In this document: positions 44,240 through 56,510 of the stretch, in pieces
Position numbering within the stretch: the stretch's first letter is position 1
How the letters are laid out: every line of letters starts with the position of its first letter
Origin: Calendula officinalis
Taxonomy: Eukaryota; Streptophyta; Magnoliopsida; Asterales; Asteraceae
Assembly (NCBI GenBank): GCA_963853835.1
Contig: OY970835.1
Location: forward strand, 37,956,047 to 38,020,046
Length of the DNA: 64,000 bases
Direction: 5' to 3'
Made by a program: the position numbers and the translations under genes
The notes under the pieces: generated by a model
Database searches by the model: none
What the model was told of the DNA's origin: nothing
The model's input: only the letters and a program-made list of their open reading frames with translations

Positions 44240-44840
44240 TTCTAAAAGGTGACAATCTTGTCTTGTTGAGTTACATATTATTGTTATATTTTATGGTTAC
44301 AAAAACATAGGTAAAAAGGTGTCAAATGTGTCAAAATTTTTCCGAATTGTATTTATATACAATCTTATAAATCGTTTTATAAATTAAAAAATATATGATT
44401 ATTGATATAATAATATAAGTTTTGTAATTATATTCAACATAGATATTCGTTATAAACTTTTAAGCATGGGATAAGAATCTACGGGTTGACTTATCAAAAA
44501 GTTACCTATAATTACATGTAGAGGTTTTGGCTTTGTAAATATTTCAAAAACAAGTAAAGTTTTATTTATTTAGTAGGTGTCAAAAGAGAGATGATTAGTT
44601 TTTTAGGTGACCTGCTTTAACTCCCAACTAGCATTGATAAATAACAACCTATATAAACAAATACGGCGTACATTTTTTAATGCTTTGCTTGGAAATAAAC
44701 ACGCGCAAAAAAAAGATGGATAACTTGATAAGTCGATACTCAGTAACATAACTTGGGCCTGTTTAAGTCCGGGCTGACACATTGGGCCCAAGAAACTTAA
44801 TAGATCTTTAATCACAGGGGTATAATTGTAAAGCGAACCA
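44240..44840 (+). repeat. Duplicated segment, copy A (pairs with 58853-59439)
   Basis: About 600 bp match 58853-59439 in the same orientation, from TTCTAAA..GACAATCTTGTCT to AATTGTAAAGCGAA. In the second locus this segment abuts the kinase start codon directly; here it lies 3.8 kb from the kinase gene. Confidence 0.85.
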
Positions 44841-44931
44841 AACAAACACCAAAAGACCATCTTCATGTCCATTTGTTTAATTTTAACATGACAAATGACC
44901 GAACTCAAATGTTAAGAGTCAGGGTTGTAAG

Positions 44932-45276
44932 ACTATGCGTAGAAGAAAGGTCGCGAGGTCACCGTGACCGAAGGTCATGACCAAACATCATCTTACATAC
45001 CATTTGTTGGACGCGTCCACATGCTTATTTGGCAATGGTTTGGTTGCTTGGGCGACCGATACAAGTCGCCTGAAACATGGAATGGAGAGTTGTACATTAT
45101 GTTTGTTAAGTGGTACATGTATTAATAAAATCAATTTTAAAGTTTAGTTGTGGGTTTGGTCAGTGATATGTGGGTTTGACCGGGTTTGTCACGTTTTGGT
45201 CGAAGGAGAAACAACTGATGTGGCGTTGAGGTGACAATAGTTATCAAACTGAGTTGAGTTACCTTTACAGGTAGTT
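44932..45276. mobile_element. Degenerate Harbinger-type MITE
   Basis: It starts GACTATGCGTAG after TAA (44929-44931) and ends before TAA (45277-45279). An internal GATGTGGCG..GAGGTG block resembles the right part of the intact Harbinger element at 28380-28410. No frame. Confidence 0.5.
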
Positions 45277-45624
45277 TAAAAAGCGCACAATGGTTAAATT
45301 GGATCTACTTGTTACAATCATATGGCTAAGATCGAGATCCTACCCAAAATTGGCATCTTTAGAATCAACAAAATACTTGAATTATTAGATATTGTAATAA
45401 CCATCGTTTAAAACCTTAGTGGATGGATTCTGATTGTATAAATGAAGGGCAAATTGCCTAGAATTAGCTAAGCGACCAAGTTTCCCGAACATGAAAAATT
45501 TATTGTATAAAAAAAGGATAAATGTATAATTTTACATCATAAAATGACTCAAATCTCCAAATTATTGAGATTTAAAGATTTTTTTATTATCATGCCGGTT
45601 TATGCGGATTTGGCATTATACACC

Positions 45625-46351
45625 AAGGGTGTCAATCGAGTTGTCGGGTCGGGTTTTGGCTCTTATTGGGTCAGGTCCGTCGGGTTTGAAGTAAAAAAAT
45701 ATAACCTGAAACCCGACCCTATAAGGAATCGGGTTGGTCGGGTTTCGGGTTTGTCGGGTTGACCCGATCGGGTTTATCGGGTTACATAATTCCACCTAAA
45801 AAATAAAAATAAAATGCATGGTTGAGGTCAAATGATGAACGCAGAAACTCTCTTGCTCAGTCACAAAACTAGTTAAAACATAAGCAACTTTAGTATGAAA
45901 ATAAAAAAAAGTAAAGAAGAGTCAGACGAGTTTTTTTCAATCAAACAACTCATAATACTTTTATTTTGTTCATAACACGTAGTACGACATATCATAAACC
46001 AGTTACATTTGAATACAAATATTAAAATTAAAAGTATATACTTTATTTTGTTCTATCCTATAAAATAAGTTTACTTAATTCTCTCAATTGTCTTAAAACA
46101 AAAGCAGAATATTAATGCAAACAAACCTTTAAAATTTAGAAGAAAAATAATATTAAAATTGCAATCAGGTCTAATCGGGTCAACCCGAAACCCGACAATG
46201 AGAAGCATTCCAAACCCGATACCCCGATCCGATGCTAACTTCGGGTTTGTCGGTTCGGGTTAAAATAACCCGATATCAATATAAGACCCGATTACACCTG
46301 ACCCTACTAGTATAATCAGGTTCGGGTTAAGGTCGGGTCAGGTTGACCCTT
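45625..46351. mobile_element. Old, inverted copy of hAT element B
   Basis: It has AAGGGTGTCAATCG and TTGACCCTT ends and GTCGGGT/ACCCGAC arrays. The interior (around 45780-46130) is the reverse complement of 21400-21790, including the GACTAAGCAAGAGAG region. No target duplication remains. Confidence 0.75.
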
Positions 46352-46739
46352 CAATTAGCATTCTTTTTAATGATGTGGTATCACATATCATTTTTACTTA
46401 TCTATTTTCATTTGGCTCGTAAAGGATTATAGAATATGAATTAATCATGTTGAACATATAGAAATGGTAAAACTGATGTGTGATGCTATATCATAAAAGA
46501 ATTTGATGTATTAGCATTAACCGATAGAATTTAAAAATAAAGAGGAAATGTTCATTTAATTCTCATAATATGAAGATTTTAATTCTTTTAAAAATATAAA
46601 CTGATTTTTTAGATGTTTTTCATATTCCTATAATTAAGAAATTTAACCCTTTATATTACTTTTCTGAGCTATTTACAATAAAAGAAATGACAAAAAAAAT
46701 ATGTTTGCTGCTCCTTGTAAAGATAATTTGCTTTGGATA

Positions 46740-47090
46740 AATGTAATTTAGACCGGTGTTAATCCCTCTTTAGTTAGCGCCGCTTTCACTTTGGTTTGGA
46801 GACAGCATTAACACGTCTCCTTCTGTTGCTCTGTCGGTTGGAAGACTTTGATTCGCGAAAATGTAAAACTACGAGAGGTAATATAATTTTGCGGTATTGA
46901 TATTTTTTGTGTGTGTGTACGTGTACCTTATGTATACAATATTAAGTGAATAGATTTTATTGACATGTGTATGTCAGTTAAGTTCGGTTGGAGTTATAAC
47001 TCACATAAATATTGATTTGAAAAAGAACTAAAGTGTCAGTTGATATCATGATTAGAAAGAATTTATGGTATGTTATTCTTGTATATTCAA
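46740..47090 (+). repeat. Diverged relative of the 12253-12545 part of the dispersed repeat
   Basis: Blocks recur in the same order as in 12253-12545 (GAC.GGTG.TAA, TTTGGTT.GG, a GAGAGGTAAT-like block, TGACATG), but similarity is low. Confidence 0.35.
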
Positions 47091-48627
47091 ATCATATTTC
47101 TAGATGAAAGGGGTTAAATTAAACTAAACAAAACATCTGGTCATGATGGGAAGATAAATACAAAGTAGAAGTCACCGTATCACACGATAAGAAATTTGAA
47201 AAGGCAACTAAGTCTTTGCATATTTTAACACTTTTATTCAACGTTTTTTTGCTTCAACTAACGCAACCGATTCATAACAAGAGAAAAAAGACAACTATAT
47301 GTATCTAGAAAAACAACATTTGTCAAATTTATGTTTATAATAATTAAATCATCTTTTTTTTTTGAACGGCTATAATGAAATCATCTAATCGAACCTTCGA
47401 TAACTTTCTTGTAATAAAATATTACTCCGTAAATTGTAATACATGATGCGTATAAAAAAGTATATTTTATATGTCAATATAACAAGTTTTCTAGTTGAAA
47501 TCTTTAGACCCGTTAAGAGGATGTCGGTACCAAAATTTATTATTCTTTTACAAATTAGCCACTACGGTGAATCGGTATTGTTATTTGCTCGTTTGGATAT
47601 TGGGGTCAGATATAATGGAAAAGTGGGGGGTGGGTTACAACTCGAAGAATATAAATTATTAAACTTGAGAAATTTATAAATGGAAAGAGTAAATGGTCGT
47701 GATCTTGTTAATTTAGAAGAATTTGTCTAAATCGTGTACCAAAGATAATTTAGAATAATTTGTCTAAATAGTTTACCAAATAAAACAGACAGTGTGTAGC
47801 AAATATATATAAACTTTTTCATTACATATTTGAATATATATATTTTTTTAGAGTAAATTACACGGATGGTTCTTTAAATTTATAGCAAATTTCACAAATA
47901 GTCATTTAGTTTCAAAAATTACATCAATGGTCCTTAATTCTGAAAGATTTTTCACCGATGGTCCTTTACACTAACTGACGTTAAGTTTTTCTGTTAACTT
48001 ACCCCATGTGCATTGCACATGAGGTAACTTATAATTGTAAGAAAGTGGATAACACCCTTGTATGAACCTTACAATAGTCCGTCTCCGAAAACTGCCAAAA
48101 GTTAGGGCTCGAAGTAAGTTTAAGGGTCGAAACAATTTGAAGGGTTTGGTAACCTTAGTTATATTACCCTTTAACCATATTTTTACATGGAAGTTTTAAT
48201 ATTACAGTCAACCAATAAACGGTATAGATTTTACAATCATGGCCAATTAAATATTAAACATTGTCACTGCTTTGACTCTAGCCTCTAGAAGGTAAATAGA
48301 AAAAATTTAAAAAATAATAATCTAAAAAAAGGGTCCAACCGTTCAAACAAAGACTATAGAAATGTATTATGTTTAAGTTTCACAGCACGATGTACAAGTT
48401 ATCATGACTAAGAATTAAGTAGTGGTACAAATTTTATTGCGTAGTGTGCAAGTAGTCACGAGTCACGGCTAGACCGTGTTATTCCACCATACATACTAAT
48501 CACGTTAGTAAAGGTTGAATACAACCACACAGAAATACAAAGTCGTCTATTTATGCAATTCTATCCTTCCCTACATCCTCAATTCCTCATGCCACCAGAA
48601 CCAACCCGCAACCACCACTATCACCAC
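47091..48627. other. Upstream region of the kinase gene; one possible MULE-like end
   Basis: No gene is supported; the open stretch at 47443-47679 has no recognisable domain. GAGTAAATTACACGGATGG at 47852 resembles the terminus of common plant Mutator-like MITEs, with repeated ATGGTCCTT blocks after it. CACGTTAG and a CT/CA-rich leader precede the kinase ATG. Confidence 0.35.
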
Positions 48628-48640
48628 CACAATCACCACC

Positions 48641-51154
48641 ATGCACATCAGTAGCCTCTGCTGCAATTTATCATCAGAAAGTGACGAAAATATCCCCGTT
48701 GACCACGATCACCATACTAAACAACCTACCAACTCACACAAACACCCGTCATGTGGTCTACACGTTCCTGGTGTTTTCCGGCGAGCCTTTCACTGGTTGT
48801 ATGATTCCAAACCGAACATCGGTTCTTGTGGTTTCTGCCACCAGCACTCCGGTGTCTTTCACGACACCGAAGGGGTCCAATTTCCAAACGGAAAGGTGTT
48901 TTCGGGCCATAGCCCGAAAACCTTCAGCTACTCCGAGCTTTACATAGGCACAAAAGGATTTAGTAAAACAGAGATCCTCGGGAGCGGGGGGTTCGGGAGA
49001 GTTTATAAAGCGGTTTTACCTAGTGACGGAACCGTGGTGGCGGTGAAATGTTTGATGGAAACCGGTGAGCGGTTTGAGAAGACTTTTGAGGCGGAGTTGG
49101 CGGCAGTGGCCAATCTCCGCCACCGGAATCTTGTCCCGTTACGTGGATGGTGTGTTCACGATGATCAGCTACTTCTTGTCTATGACTACATGCCAAATCG
49201 CAGCCTCGATAGGGTACTTTTCCGGCGAGCGGGGGCGGTACTCGTGTGGGATCTGAGAGTGAAAATAGTTAAGGGTTTAGCGACGGCTTTGTTTTACTTA
49301 CACGAGCAATTGGAGGGTCAGATTATACACCGTGATGTGAAAACGAGTAATGTTATGCTCGATTCTCATTTCAATGCAAGATTAGGTGATTTCGGGTTGG
49401 CTCGGTGGTTAGAACATGAACTCAAGTTTCAAATAAGAACACCATCGGCAAAACACCGTAAGTTAACGGTGGCAGACACCACTCGTATTGGTGGCACAAT
49501 CGGATATTTGTCGCCGGAAAGTTTCCATAAAGGAGGTGTTGCTACTGCAAAATCAGATGTGTTCAGCTTCGGAATCGTGTTGCTTGAAATTGCTTCGGGA
49601 CGAAAAGCGATTGATCTTACATTTCCTGATGAGAAGATTATTCTTCTCGATTGGATTAGAGAATTATCCGATGATAAACACTATTTAAAAGGCGCTGATC
49701 GTCGATTGAAAGATGGATCATATAAAGTTCATGATATGGAGTATTTGATCCGTCTCGGGTTGTTATGCACAGTCCACGATCCACGGGCTCGACCCGACAT
49801 GAAATGGATCGTGGAATCACTTTCGGGTAACGGTGAGAAGCTCCCCGAGCTTCCGTCTTTCAAAACGCACCCTCGGTATATCTCCATATCCCCGCCAATT
49901 AGTAGTACTACACCAACAACCACCACCACAGCCACAACCACCACCACCACCACCGCCACGACGGTGGCTACTACAAACTCCGGGAGCCCAACTACCTACC
50001 TCTCCGCCAGGGGAGAAAGCTTGTATGTAAGCTCAGAGGTTGGGTACATTAGCGGCGACGATAGAATTTCGAGTTTGATCATCTCGACGAGTACTACTCG
50101 TTTAAGCCGTCGTCAATCGAAAACATTCCCGATGAATAAACCGCCACGTGAGATAACCTTCAAGGAGCTCATAACCGCTACCGATGATTTCTCGGATTCT
50201 AATCGGTTAGCCGAGCTCGATTTTGGGACCGCGTACTACGGGGTTCTCGATAACCACGATATAATAGTAAAACGGCTCGGTATGAAAACATGCCCTGCTC
50301 TACAAGCCCGGTTCACAAACGAGCTCTCGAACTTGGGTCGACTTTGCCATAGGAACCTTGTCCAGCTCCACGGTTGGTGCAACGAGCAAGGTGAAACGCT
50401 CGTGGTCTACAACTATTCGGCTAACCGCGTGTTAGGCCAACTTCTAAACCACCATAACCACCGAAAATCACAGCCCGTGGTCCAATGGGCTCACCGTTAC
50501 CAAATTGTGAAATCACTCGCAAGTGCGGTTCAATACCTTCACAATGAATGGGACGAACAAGTGATTCACAAAAACATCACTTCTTCGGCTATTAACATCG
50601 AGCCCGATATGAACCCTAGACTCGGTTCATTTGCATTAGCCGAATTTCTAACAAGAAATGAACACGGAAACAACCATAATATCGACATCGATAAAAAAAG
50701 TTTGGTTCGCGGGATTTTCGGCTACATATCGCCGGAATATATGAATTCAGGGGAGGCCACCACGATGGCGGATGTTTACAGCTTCGGCGTGGTGGTGCTC
50801 GAGGTGGTGACGGGACAAATGGCGGTGGATTTCCGGCAGCCGGAAGTGTTGTTGGTCAAACGGGTACATGAATTCGAGACCCGAAAACGGGATTATAGAG
50901 AATTGGTGGACCCCACACTAGATGGAGAGTATGATGAAAAAGAGCTTGTTAGGCTGGTTAAGTTGGGTATGGCTTGTACACGGTCAAACCCGAGTTCAAG
51001 ACCGAATATGTGTCAAGTTGTTAGCATACTTGAAGGTCGTGACAAATGGCTAACAGAAGTTATGCAAAGGAAGGAAAAACCCGAAGAATGGAAAGAAAGA
51101 AATATGTTGTCGTTGTCGTTAGTTAGGAGAGTTCAAGCTTTAGGTATTCAATAA
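48641..51154 (+). CDS. LECRKS2-like: Dual-domain receptor-like cytoplasmic kinase, LECRKS2-like (At2g32800 type)
   Basis: A single exon of 837 codons. I start at 48641 (MHISSLCCNL) because the paralogue's similarity begins at this ATG and family members have short MxxxxLC.. N-termini; an in-frame ATG at 48515 would add 42 residues. Kinase 1 (~95-385) is complete: GSGGFG loop 114-119, VAVK lysine 136, HRD 230-232, DFG 250-252. A Thr-rich, length-variable linker (~425-443) follows. Kinase 2 (~506-793) has no Gly-rich loop, HKN for HRD (643-645) and GSF for DFG (662-664), so it is a pseudokinase. Despite the name, this subgroup lacks a lectin domain, and no membrane segment is seen here. Ser/Thr phosphorylation by domain 1 with regulation by domain 2 is the likely mode (inference). 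Confidence 0.9.
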   Translation: MHISSLCCNLSSESDENIPVDHDHHTKQPTNSHKHPSCGLHVPGVFRRAFHWLYDSKPNIGSCGFCHQHSGVFHDTEGVQFPNGKVFSGHSPKTFSYSELYIGTKGFSKTEILGSGGFGRVYKAVLPSDGTVVAVKCLMETGERFEKTFEAELAAVANLRHRNLVPLRGWCVHDDQLLLVYDYMPNRSLDRVLFRRAGAVLVWDLRVKIVKGLATALFYLHEQLEGQIIHRDVKTSNVMLDSHFNARLGDFGLARWLEHELKFQIRTPSAKHRKLTVADTTRIGGTIGYLSPESFHKGGVATAKSDVFSFGIVLLEIASGRKAIDLTFPDEKIILLDWIRELSDDKHYLKGADRRLKDGSYKVHDMEYLIRLGLLCTVHDPRARPDMKWIVESLSGNGEKLPELPSFKTHPRYISISPPISSTTPTTTTTATTTTTTTATTVATTNSGSPTTYLSARGESLYVSSEVGYISGDDRISSLIISTSTTRLSRRQSKTFPMNKPPREITFKELITATDDFSDSNRLAELDFGTAYYGVLDNHDIIVKRLGMKTCPALQARFTNELSNLGRLCHRNLVQLHGWCNEQGETLVVYNYSANRVLGQLLNHHNHRKSQPVVQWAHRYQIVKSLASAVQYLHNEWDEQVIHKNITSSAINIEPDMNPRLGSFALAEFLTRNEHGNNHNIDIDKKSLVRGIFGYISPEYMNSGEATTMADVYSFGVVVLEVVTGQMAVDFRQPEVLLVKRVHEFETRKRDYRELVDPTLDGEYDEKELVRLVKLGMACTRSNPSSRPNMCQVVSILEGRDKWLTEVMQRKEKPEEWKERNMLSLSLVRRVQALGIQ

Positions 51155-51345
51155 ATAAAAATACAACTATAGACTATCGTGGTTTTTGTAAAATGATATA
51201 CAGATATGTGAATATATATATATATACGTTTGTACGAAATTAATGGTTGTGTACATGAGGAACGATTTAATTCGATTTTACATTGTTACCAATGTTGTTT
51301 TTAGACATGGATTCCAGTAATTTGAAATTTTAAACAAATGTTATA

Positions 51346-51653
51346 CTTCCTCCGTAACATATAAGTGACACAAATTGGTTTACACGTTTTTTGAGGTAAA
51401 AGATTAAAGTAAATGTTAAAATAGATTAAAGTACATAGTTAGTGGATAATGAGTCCCATTTTTCTTGAATAAGATGATATTAATGAGTTTTAAAAGTACA
51501 AATAAGGGTATAATAGTAATTTCACTTTATTAAAGTGGATAGTTAGTGAGTATGTGTCCCACTATTTTTACCAAATAAAGAAAGTTTTCAAAGTATGTCA
51601 CTTATTTTGATACACCCTAAAATGGAAAGTGTGTCATTTTGATACGGAGGAAG
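51346..51653. mobile_element. Stowaway-like MITE, copy 5
   Basis: It starts CTTCCTCCGTAACATATAAG, ends TTTTGATACGGAGGAAG, and is flanked by TA at 51344-51345 and 51654-51655. It lies just beyond the end of the kinase-gene duplication. Confidence 0.9.
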
Positions 51654-52001
51654 TATATACAATACAATTTAGATTCACAATATTTTTTTTCTAACTTACA
51701 AAGATATCGAACATTAAGAATGTGAGAGAGATTGGAAATAGGATTTTCCAACATATGTCACGCAAATAGGCTACGATGGATGAATGACTACAAAGTACAA
51801 ACCATTGCGTCTGGTGTACTTCCCCTCTCTACCGCTGCTGCTTCTGCCGGAATTTCCTTCACCGCCTTTGCTTCTGCTGGACTTCCCCTCTGCTTTTGCC
51901 GGAGCCGCCGCTTCCATACTTGCACCACCGTTGATGTAGCAGCCAGCAGTTATTATCTATTAATATTTGAATTTTAAGCTGATCGTTTAAACTTTTTTAT
52001 A

Positions 52002-52313
52002 TTTCCTCCGATTCAAAATAAGTGATACACTTTAGATTTCACGGATTTTGAGGCAAAAGTTTATAATGATGGTTAAATTAGATTAATTAGATGGTTAGTG
52101 GGAAATGGGTCTCATACTTTTTGAATAAAGTGGAGTTAATGATGTTTAAAAGTAAAAGTAAGGGTAAAGGGGTCTTTTCACTTTGTTAAAGTAGATAGTT
52201 AGTGGGTGTGGATCCCAATATTTTTTGCCAAATAAGGTAAATTTTCAAAGTGTATCACTTATTTTGATACACCCCAAAAAAAAAGTGTATCACTTATTTT
52301 GAATCGGAGGAAG
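52002..52313. mobile_element. Stowaway-like MITE, copy 6
   Basis: It begins TTTCCTCCGATTCAAAATAA and ends TTTTGAATCGGAGGAAG, with TA flanks at 52000-52001 and 52314-52315. Its right end carries a partial second copy of the terminal CACTTATTTTGA block. Confidence 0.9.
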
Positions 52314-52403
52314 TAGTATTATTTAAATTACTACATAACATTCCCTTCTAGATGAAGAAAGCTTTAATTAAAAAAAAAAGTTAAAAAAAATATTTATGGT
52401 ATT

Positions 52404-52523
52404 TTTTTTTTTTTTTGAATTGCAACCTAATTTACTCATAAATCCACCTATGTCTACTATGGGACTCGAACTCACAACCTTTGACGCAAACACCTTTACC
52501 GCTAGATCATTGCACCTTTGGTT
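52404..52523 (-). mobile_element. tRNA-derived SINE
   Basis: On the minus strand a box A-like TCTAGCGGTAAAGG and a box B GAGTTCGAGTCCC are followed by a body and an A-rich tail (the T run at 52404-52416). A perfect 13-bp duplication, TATTTATGGTATT, flanks it (52391-52403 and 52524-52536). About 120 bp, the usual SINE size. Confidence 0.85.
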
Positions 52524-52679
52524 TATTTATGGTATTATTAGTGGTTTTTGCCTTAAATGAAGTACCGGAAGAGAAGGCTTTCGTACTTTTACAGACTGGC
52601 CGGTTCTCGTACCGTTGCACAGTGCACACAATAGTTGTGGTCGCTCTTACATTAATTTTATTGTTAATATAAATGACTT

Positions 52680-53320
52680 GATAATTGTCTTTAAAAAAAA
52701 AAAAAAATAAAAAAAAAATAAAAAAAATAATTGTAAACCACCCACCACATTTACTGACCGGCCCTATCTCCCCACATTTATTCCTACCCTTCATGCTTTT
52801 AATGCCTTTACCAGTAAAACCCTAACCTTTCTCCTTAGACCTGTGCCAACGGTGGCGTCCTCCACCCGTCCTAGACACGTCGAGCCTCGACGCCGTTGGC
52901 ACGGAGGCGTCTTGGCTCAGGTCGGTGGGATGACGTCGTGGTGGAGACGGAGAGAAGAAGGCGTCGTGGTGGAGCGGTGGAGCCGTATGAGAGAGAGGGG
53001 GGAAGAGAGAGGAAGAGGGTGTTGGGAGTTGTACATCATGCTTTAAAAACTTGTACCATTGTCCATTTTTTAATATAAAATAGGATTTTCTCTTTATTTT
53101 TTTTTACTATTATAATGTTTTTATTTTTATTATAATTGTAATGTTTTTTTATTATAATGTAGTGGTTTTTTTTTTTTAATTAAAAATGATGATGTGGAAA
53201 ATATGGGTTTAGTGATGGGTTAGTGATGGGTAGGGTTGGCACAATCGTGTCAGTAGCGGGTCAGTAAGGATGTGCTGACGTGGCGCTACTGATGGGTTTA
53301 GTGATGGGTAAGGGTTGGGA
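52680..53320. other. Region with A-rich tract and GC-rich block, no supported gene
   Basis: An A-rich tract (52690-52730) is followed by a GC-rich block (52845-53030) and repeated GTGATGGGTTAGTGATGGG (53205-53310). The right part recalls Harbinger-type ends, but no matching terminus or TWA duplication is convincing. Confidence 0.35.
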
Positions 53321-54500
53321 GAGGCCTTATAAACCCGACGAACCAGCAGCCTCTCCTTCATCTCTCTCCCTCTCTGCGAAGACCCATATCCGGCGACTCA
53401 CCATCTCTCCCTCGTCACCTTCTCTCCGTTTTTCCGACGACCTAGAAAATTCCGGCGATCTACCACTTTGAAACCAGAAACAGAAAACCCATCTCCGGCC
53501 TCTCTCTAGATCCGAGCAGGTATAAATCGTGATCTCCCTTTTTCTTTTTCGAGCAGGTATGCGTAAAAGTGTGTGTGATTTGATTCCTGGGTCTTCCCGT
53601 CGTCTTCGTACCTGGCAGAACACACACACACACACACAAGTTGTGTGTGTTGGGTGTGAGTATATGTGTTTGTGTCGCCATTTACCGGAAAGTGTAAGGC
53701 CGGTGTTCCCGTTGCCGGTGTCTTTTTGGTATCATTAATGCTAACCTTGAACCAATATACTTAAGCCCAATATTAAAGTCCAAGTCCCAAGTGTAAAATC
53801 AGTACTATTATTAAATATTTATCTGATAATTATAAAATATTTATGATTAAAATTTGTTATAATTAAATATTTATTTATTATTTGTCATGAAATCTTGATT
53901 AACACGTCTAAGACAAAAGTGTGTTTACTCAAATCAAATTAGTATATAAATACATAGGATCTTTGACTTAATAGGATCAAGATAAAAGTATCACTCCTAA
54001 TATATGGGTAGGACAGTCACAATAAACACACTAATATTATAGAACTAATTTTCTAGTCCCATAAAGTCATTTTTTACTACAAGAATGACTTCCTAACATC
54101 TCAAAAGTTTCAGGTCCCACACAATCTCTCCTGGCGATCCCTCCTTTGTCTCTGGATGTTGATTTCAGGTAAGAAACCTCTCTAAAATTTCATTTTCTTT
54201 CGTTTTAGGGTTAATTAGAGTGTTAATCTCGGTGTTATATGAGCTTCAAGTAGATCTCGGTTTCCTTTCAGTTTTTGTATAAATTAAAGTTTAGATTTCT
54301 ATCCATTTCTGCTTGTATATTGATACTTGTATTTGGTTGCTTATATATCTCATGTTAATTTTTTGGTTATAAATCACTGCATCTTTCAGGTTGTCAATCT
54401 CTTCAATTGCTAAAACTTTTACCTTCATGTATTATCATTGCATCAACAATTATGACGTGTTCTTGAGCTTTAAATCAAATCAGGTGTGCTTCTCTTTTTC
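53321..54500 (+). other. Promoter- or leader-like sequences without a coding exon
   Basis: CT-rich leader-like blocks occur at 53350-53520 and 54115-54170; the second ends TTTCAGGTAAGAAACC, a good splice donor context. A (CA)n/(GT)n stretch lies at 53620-53655. No downstream coding exon is visible, so these may be leaders of displaced or lost genes. Confidence 0.25.
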
Positions 54501-55639
54501 TACTAAGTATCTAATATTCAACATTAATTAACATCATGATTATTATTTCTAGCGGAAAGTTTATCTGATATATAAATCGGAAAAAAAGTTAGTTTAGAGT
54601 AAAATTGAAATCATTTACCAAAATTTTCATTCAACTTTTCCAAAATAAAATTATTTACTAACACACCTCTGCTTTATGATGGTTTTGAAATTTTTATGAA
54701 TTCCAATTTGGTAAAACGCCATTCAATCACATTTTTAAATCAGATTAAATGGTTAGGTGTTAGGTCACGTTGGCTAGTTAAATTATCCTTTCCTAATTAG
54801 TTTTTTCTATTTCTATTTGGATTTAATATAACTAACTTAACTATAAAAATAATTATCTTTTAATTAGAACATCTTTTATAGCATACAGTTGCCATTAAAA
54901 TAGAATATTAAATCAATGTATTCAATTTATATAGTATGTTGTTATTAATAATAAATTGAGACGTGAAATGAAAAATAAAAAAATTGCCATGCTTAAAATC
55001 GAACCTGGGTGCGGTTATAAAATGCATTCTCCCTTATAGTAAAGACCTTGCTACGTGAATATAGTTTAATTTTTTACATAAGCTAAAATTGATAACATAA
55101 AATTATATTCCATATGAAAAATTTGTATCAAGAGTTTAAGTCCATCATTGTCTACTTTTTAGCATAATTATTATTTTCCTAAATAAATAAAATATATAGG
55201 TCTTATCAACAATATTTCTAATTTTCATCAACTTCATTTTAACCTATGATAAACTAAATATTTATTGTGTAAAGTTTTAAATAAGTAGTTTTTAATACAT
55301 AAAATTATTTTTCTTATAACATTTAAGAATTATTCTTTATGTTTTATGTTTTACCGATGAAGATTATATTTATGTTTTGATATATTTTAATAAATAAAAT
55401 GTTGTGTACTTGAAGGATAAATATGTATACATTATAATTTTATAAAATGTTGTTATCTCAAACAGACGTGGGAAGTTTTATTGATTCGATATCTTCTATA
55501 AATAAAATATGAGCATGACATGTAAATAGTTAAATCACAAATTTTATAAACCTACTTATATATCACATTATTAATATCAATATATAATTAAAAAATAACA
55601 AATTTTTAAAAACAGGACCACGACCCTTGTTAGGTACAA
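54501..55639. other. Intergenic, no supported feature
   Basis: Very AT-rich. A weak tRNA-like box B (GGTTCGATTTT on the minus strand near 55005) is the only signal. Confidence 0.5.
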
Positions 55640-55790
55640 TTAAGGGTGAGCATTTGAACCAAAAAAACCGAACCGAAACTGGACCGAACCAAAACCGATA
55701 ACATGTTATCGGTTCGGTTTCGATTTTGAAAATTCGTAATTTTCGGTTTCGATTCTATCGGTTTCGGTTCGGTTTGTCTTAGCTAAAATA
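55640..55790. mobile_element. Truncated hAT-type end related to element D
   Basis: TAAGGGTGAGCA is followed by ACCGAACC/GGTTCGG motif arrays, as in the element at 31870. No right terminus or duplication is visible. Confidence 0.5.
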
Positions 55791-55993
55791 TAATTTGATT
55801 TCTCCTCAAATTGGATGGAAATCAGTTTACAAAGAAAGGATTTCTCGGAGAATCTAACTTCTCTGTTTCTAGAATTCTTGGCACTTACCAAACAAGGGAA
55901 ATGGGGGTGTTTTCATTTCTCTCTTCTCAGTTCCTTGTACTAAACATGTCTTCGTATCCTTTGACTTGTGATATCAAAAGTCAATATTTTCCA

Positions 55994-56510
55994 AATTAAT
56001 ATTGTTACTGAATTTGTTCCAAACAAACAAATTTCATACAATTTATTTTAAACTTTATGTCATCATTAATGTAGTTTATAATTTTGGAGTACATACATTG
56101 TTTCGGAAGTTGCAAATAAGTTAGTTTGACCTCTAATGTTAAACCACCGGTTTATGGGATGGAGTGATATTATTTAGAACTGTCAAATCCGGCCATTTAC
56201 CCGAAAAAGGGTCATCTTGGTTTATATTTTTATTAACAAATGGCCAAATGGCCAAATGGGTAACATTTTATAACTTGGATAAAATGGATACGGGTCAAAC
56301 GGGTTCAAAGTCATCCAAAGTGTTCTTAAAAACTCTTAAATCGCTTTAATAAAACCAACAACTGTTTACAAAATTCAAATAAAAATGGACAAAAAAATGT
56401 TAACCGACCCGTTTTAACATACCGATTTGCTACTTCTTTATCTTATTCAAATAAAAATGGACAAAAAAGACTGCATTTAGGAATTTAGGACAAGTAAATA
56501 GTAAATTAAA
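55994..56510 (+). repeat. Direct repeat flanking protease fragment, copy 1
   Basis: It aligns with 58010-58510 from CCAAATTAATATTGTTA through the CGGGTCAAACGGGTTC block to GGACAAAAAAGACTGCA. It contains CCGGCC and GACCCG motifs reminiscent of hAT subterminal arrays. Confidence 0.85.

Noticed and set aside
44603..44908. Minus-strand frame partly conserved at 59238-59456
   Set aside because: The similarity is explained by DNA-level segmental duplication; the two frames differ by indels and have no domain.
45617..46351. 8-bp target duplication for the inverted hAT B relic
   Set aside because: The flanking octamers do not match, so I list the element without a duplication.
52481..52672. Functional tRNA gene
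   Set aside because: Box A and box B are present, but there is no complete cloverleaf. An A tail and 13-bp duplications show it is a SINE.
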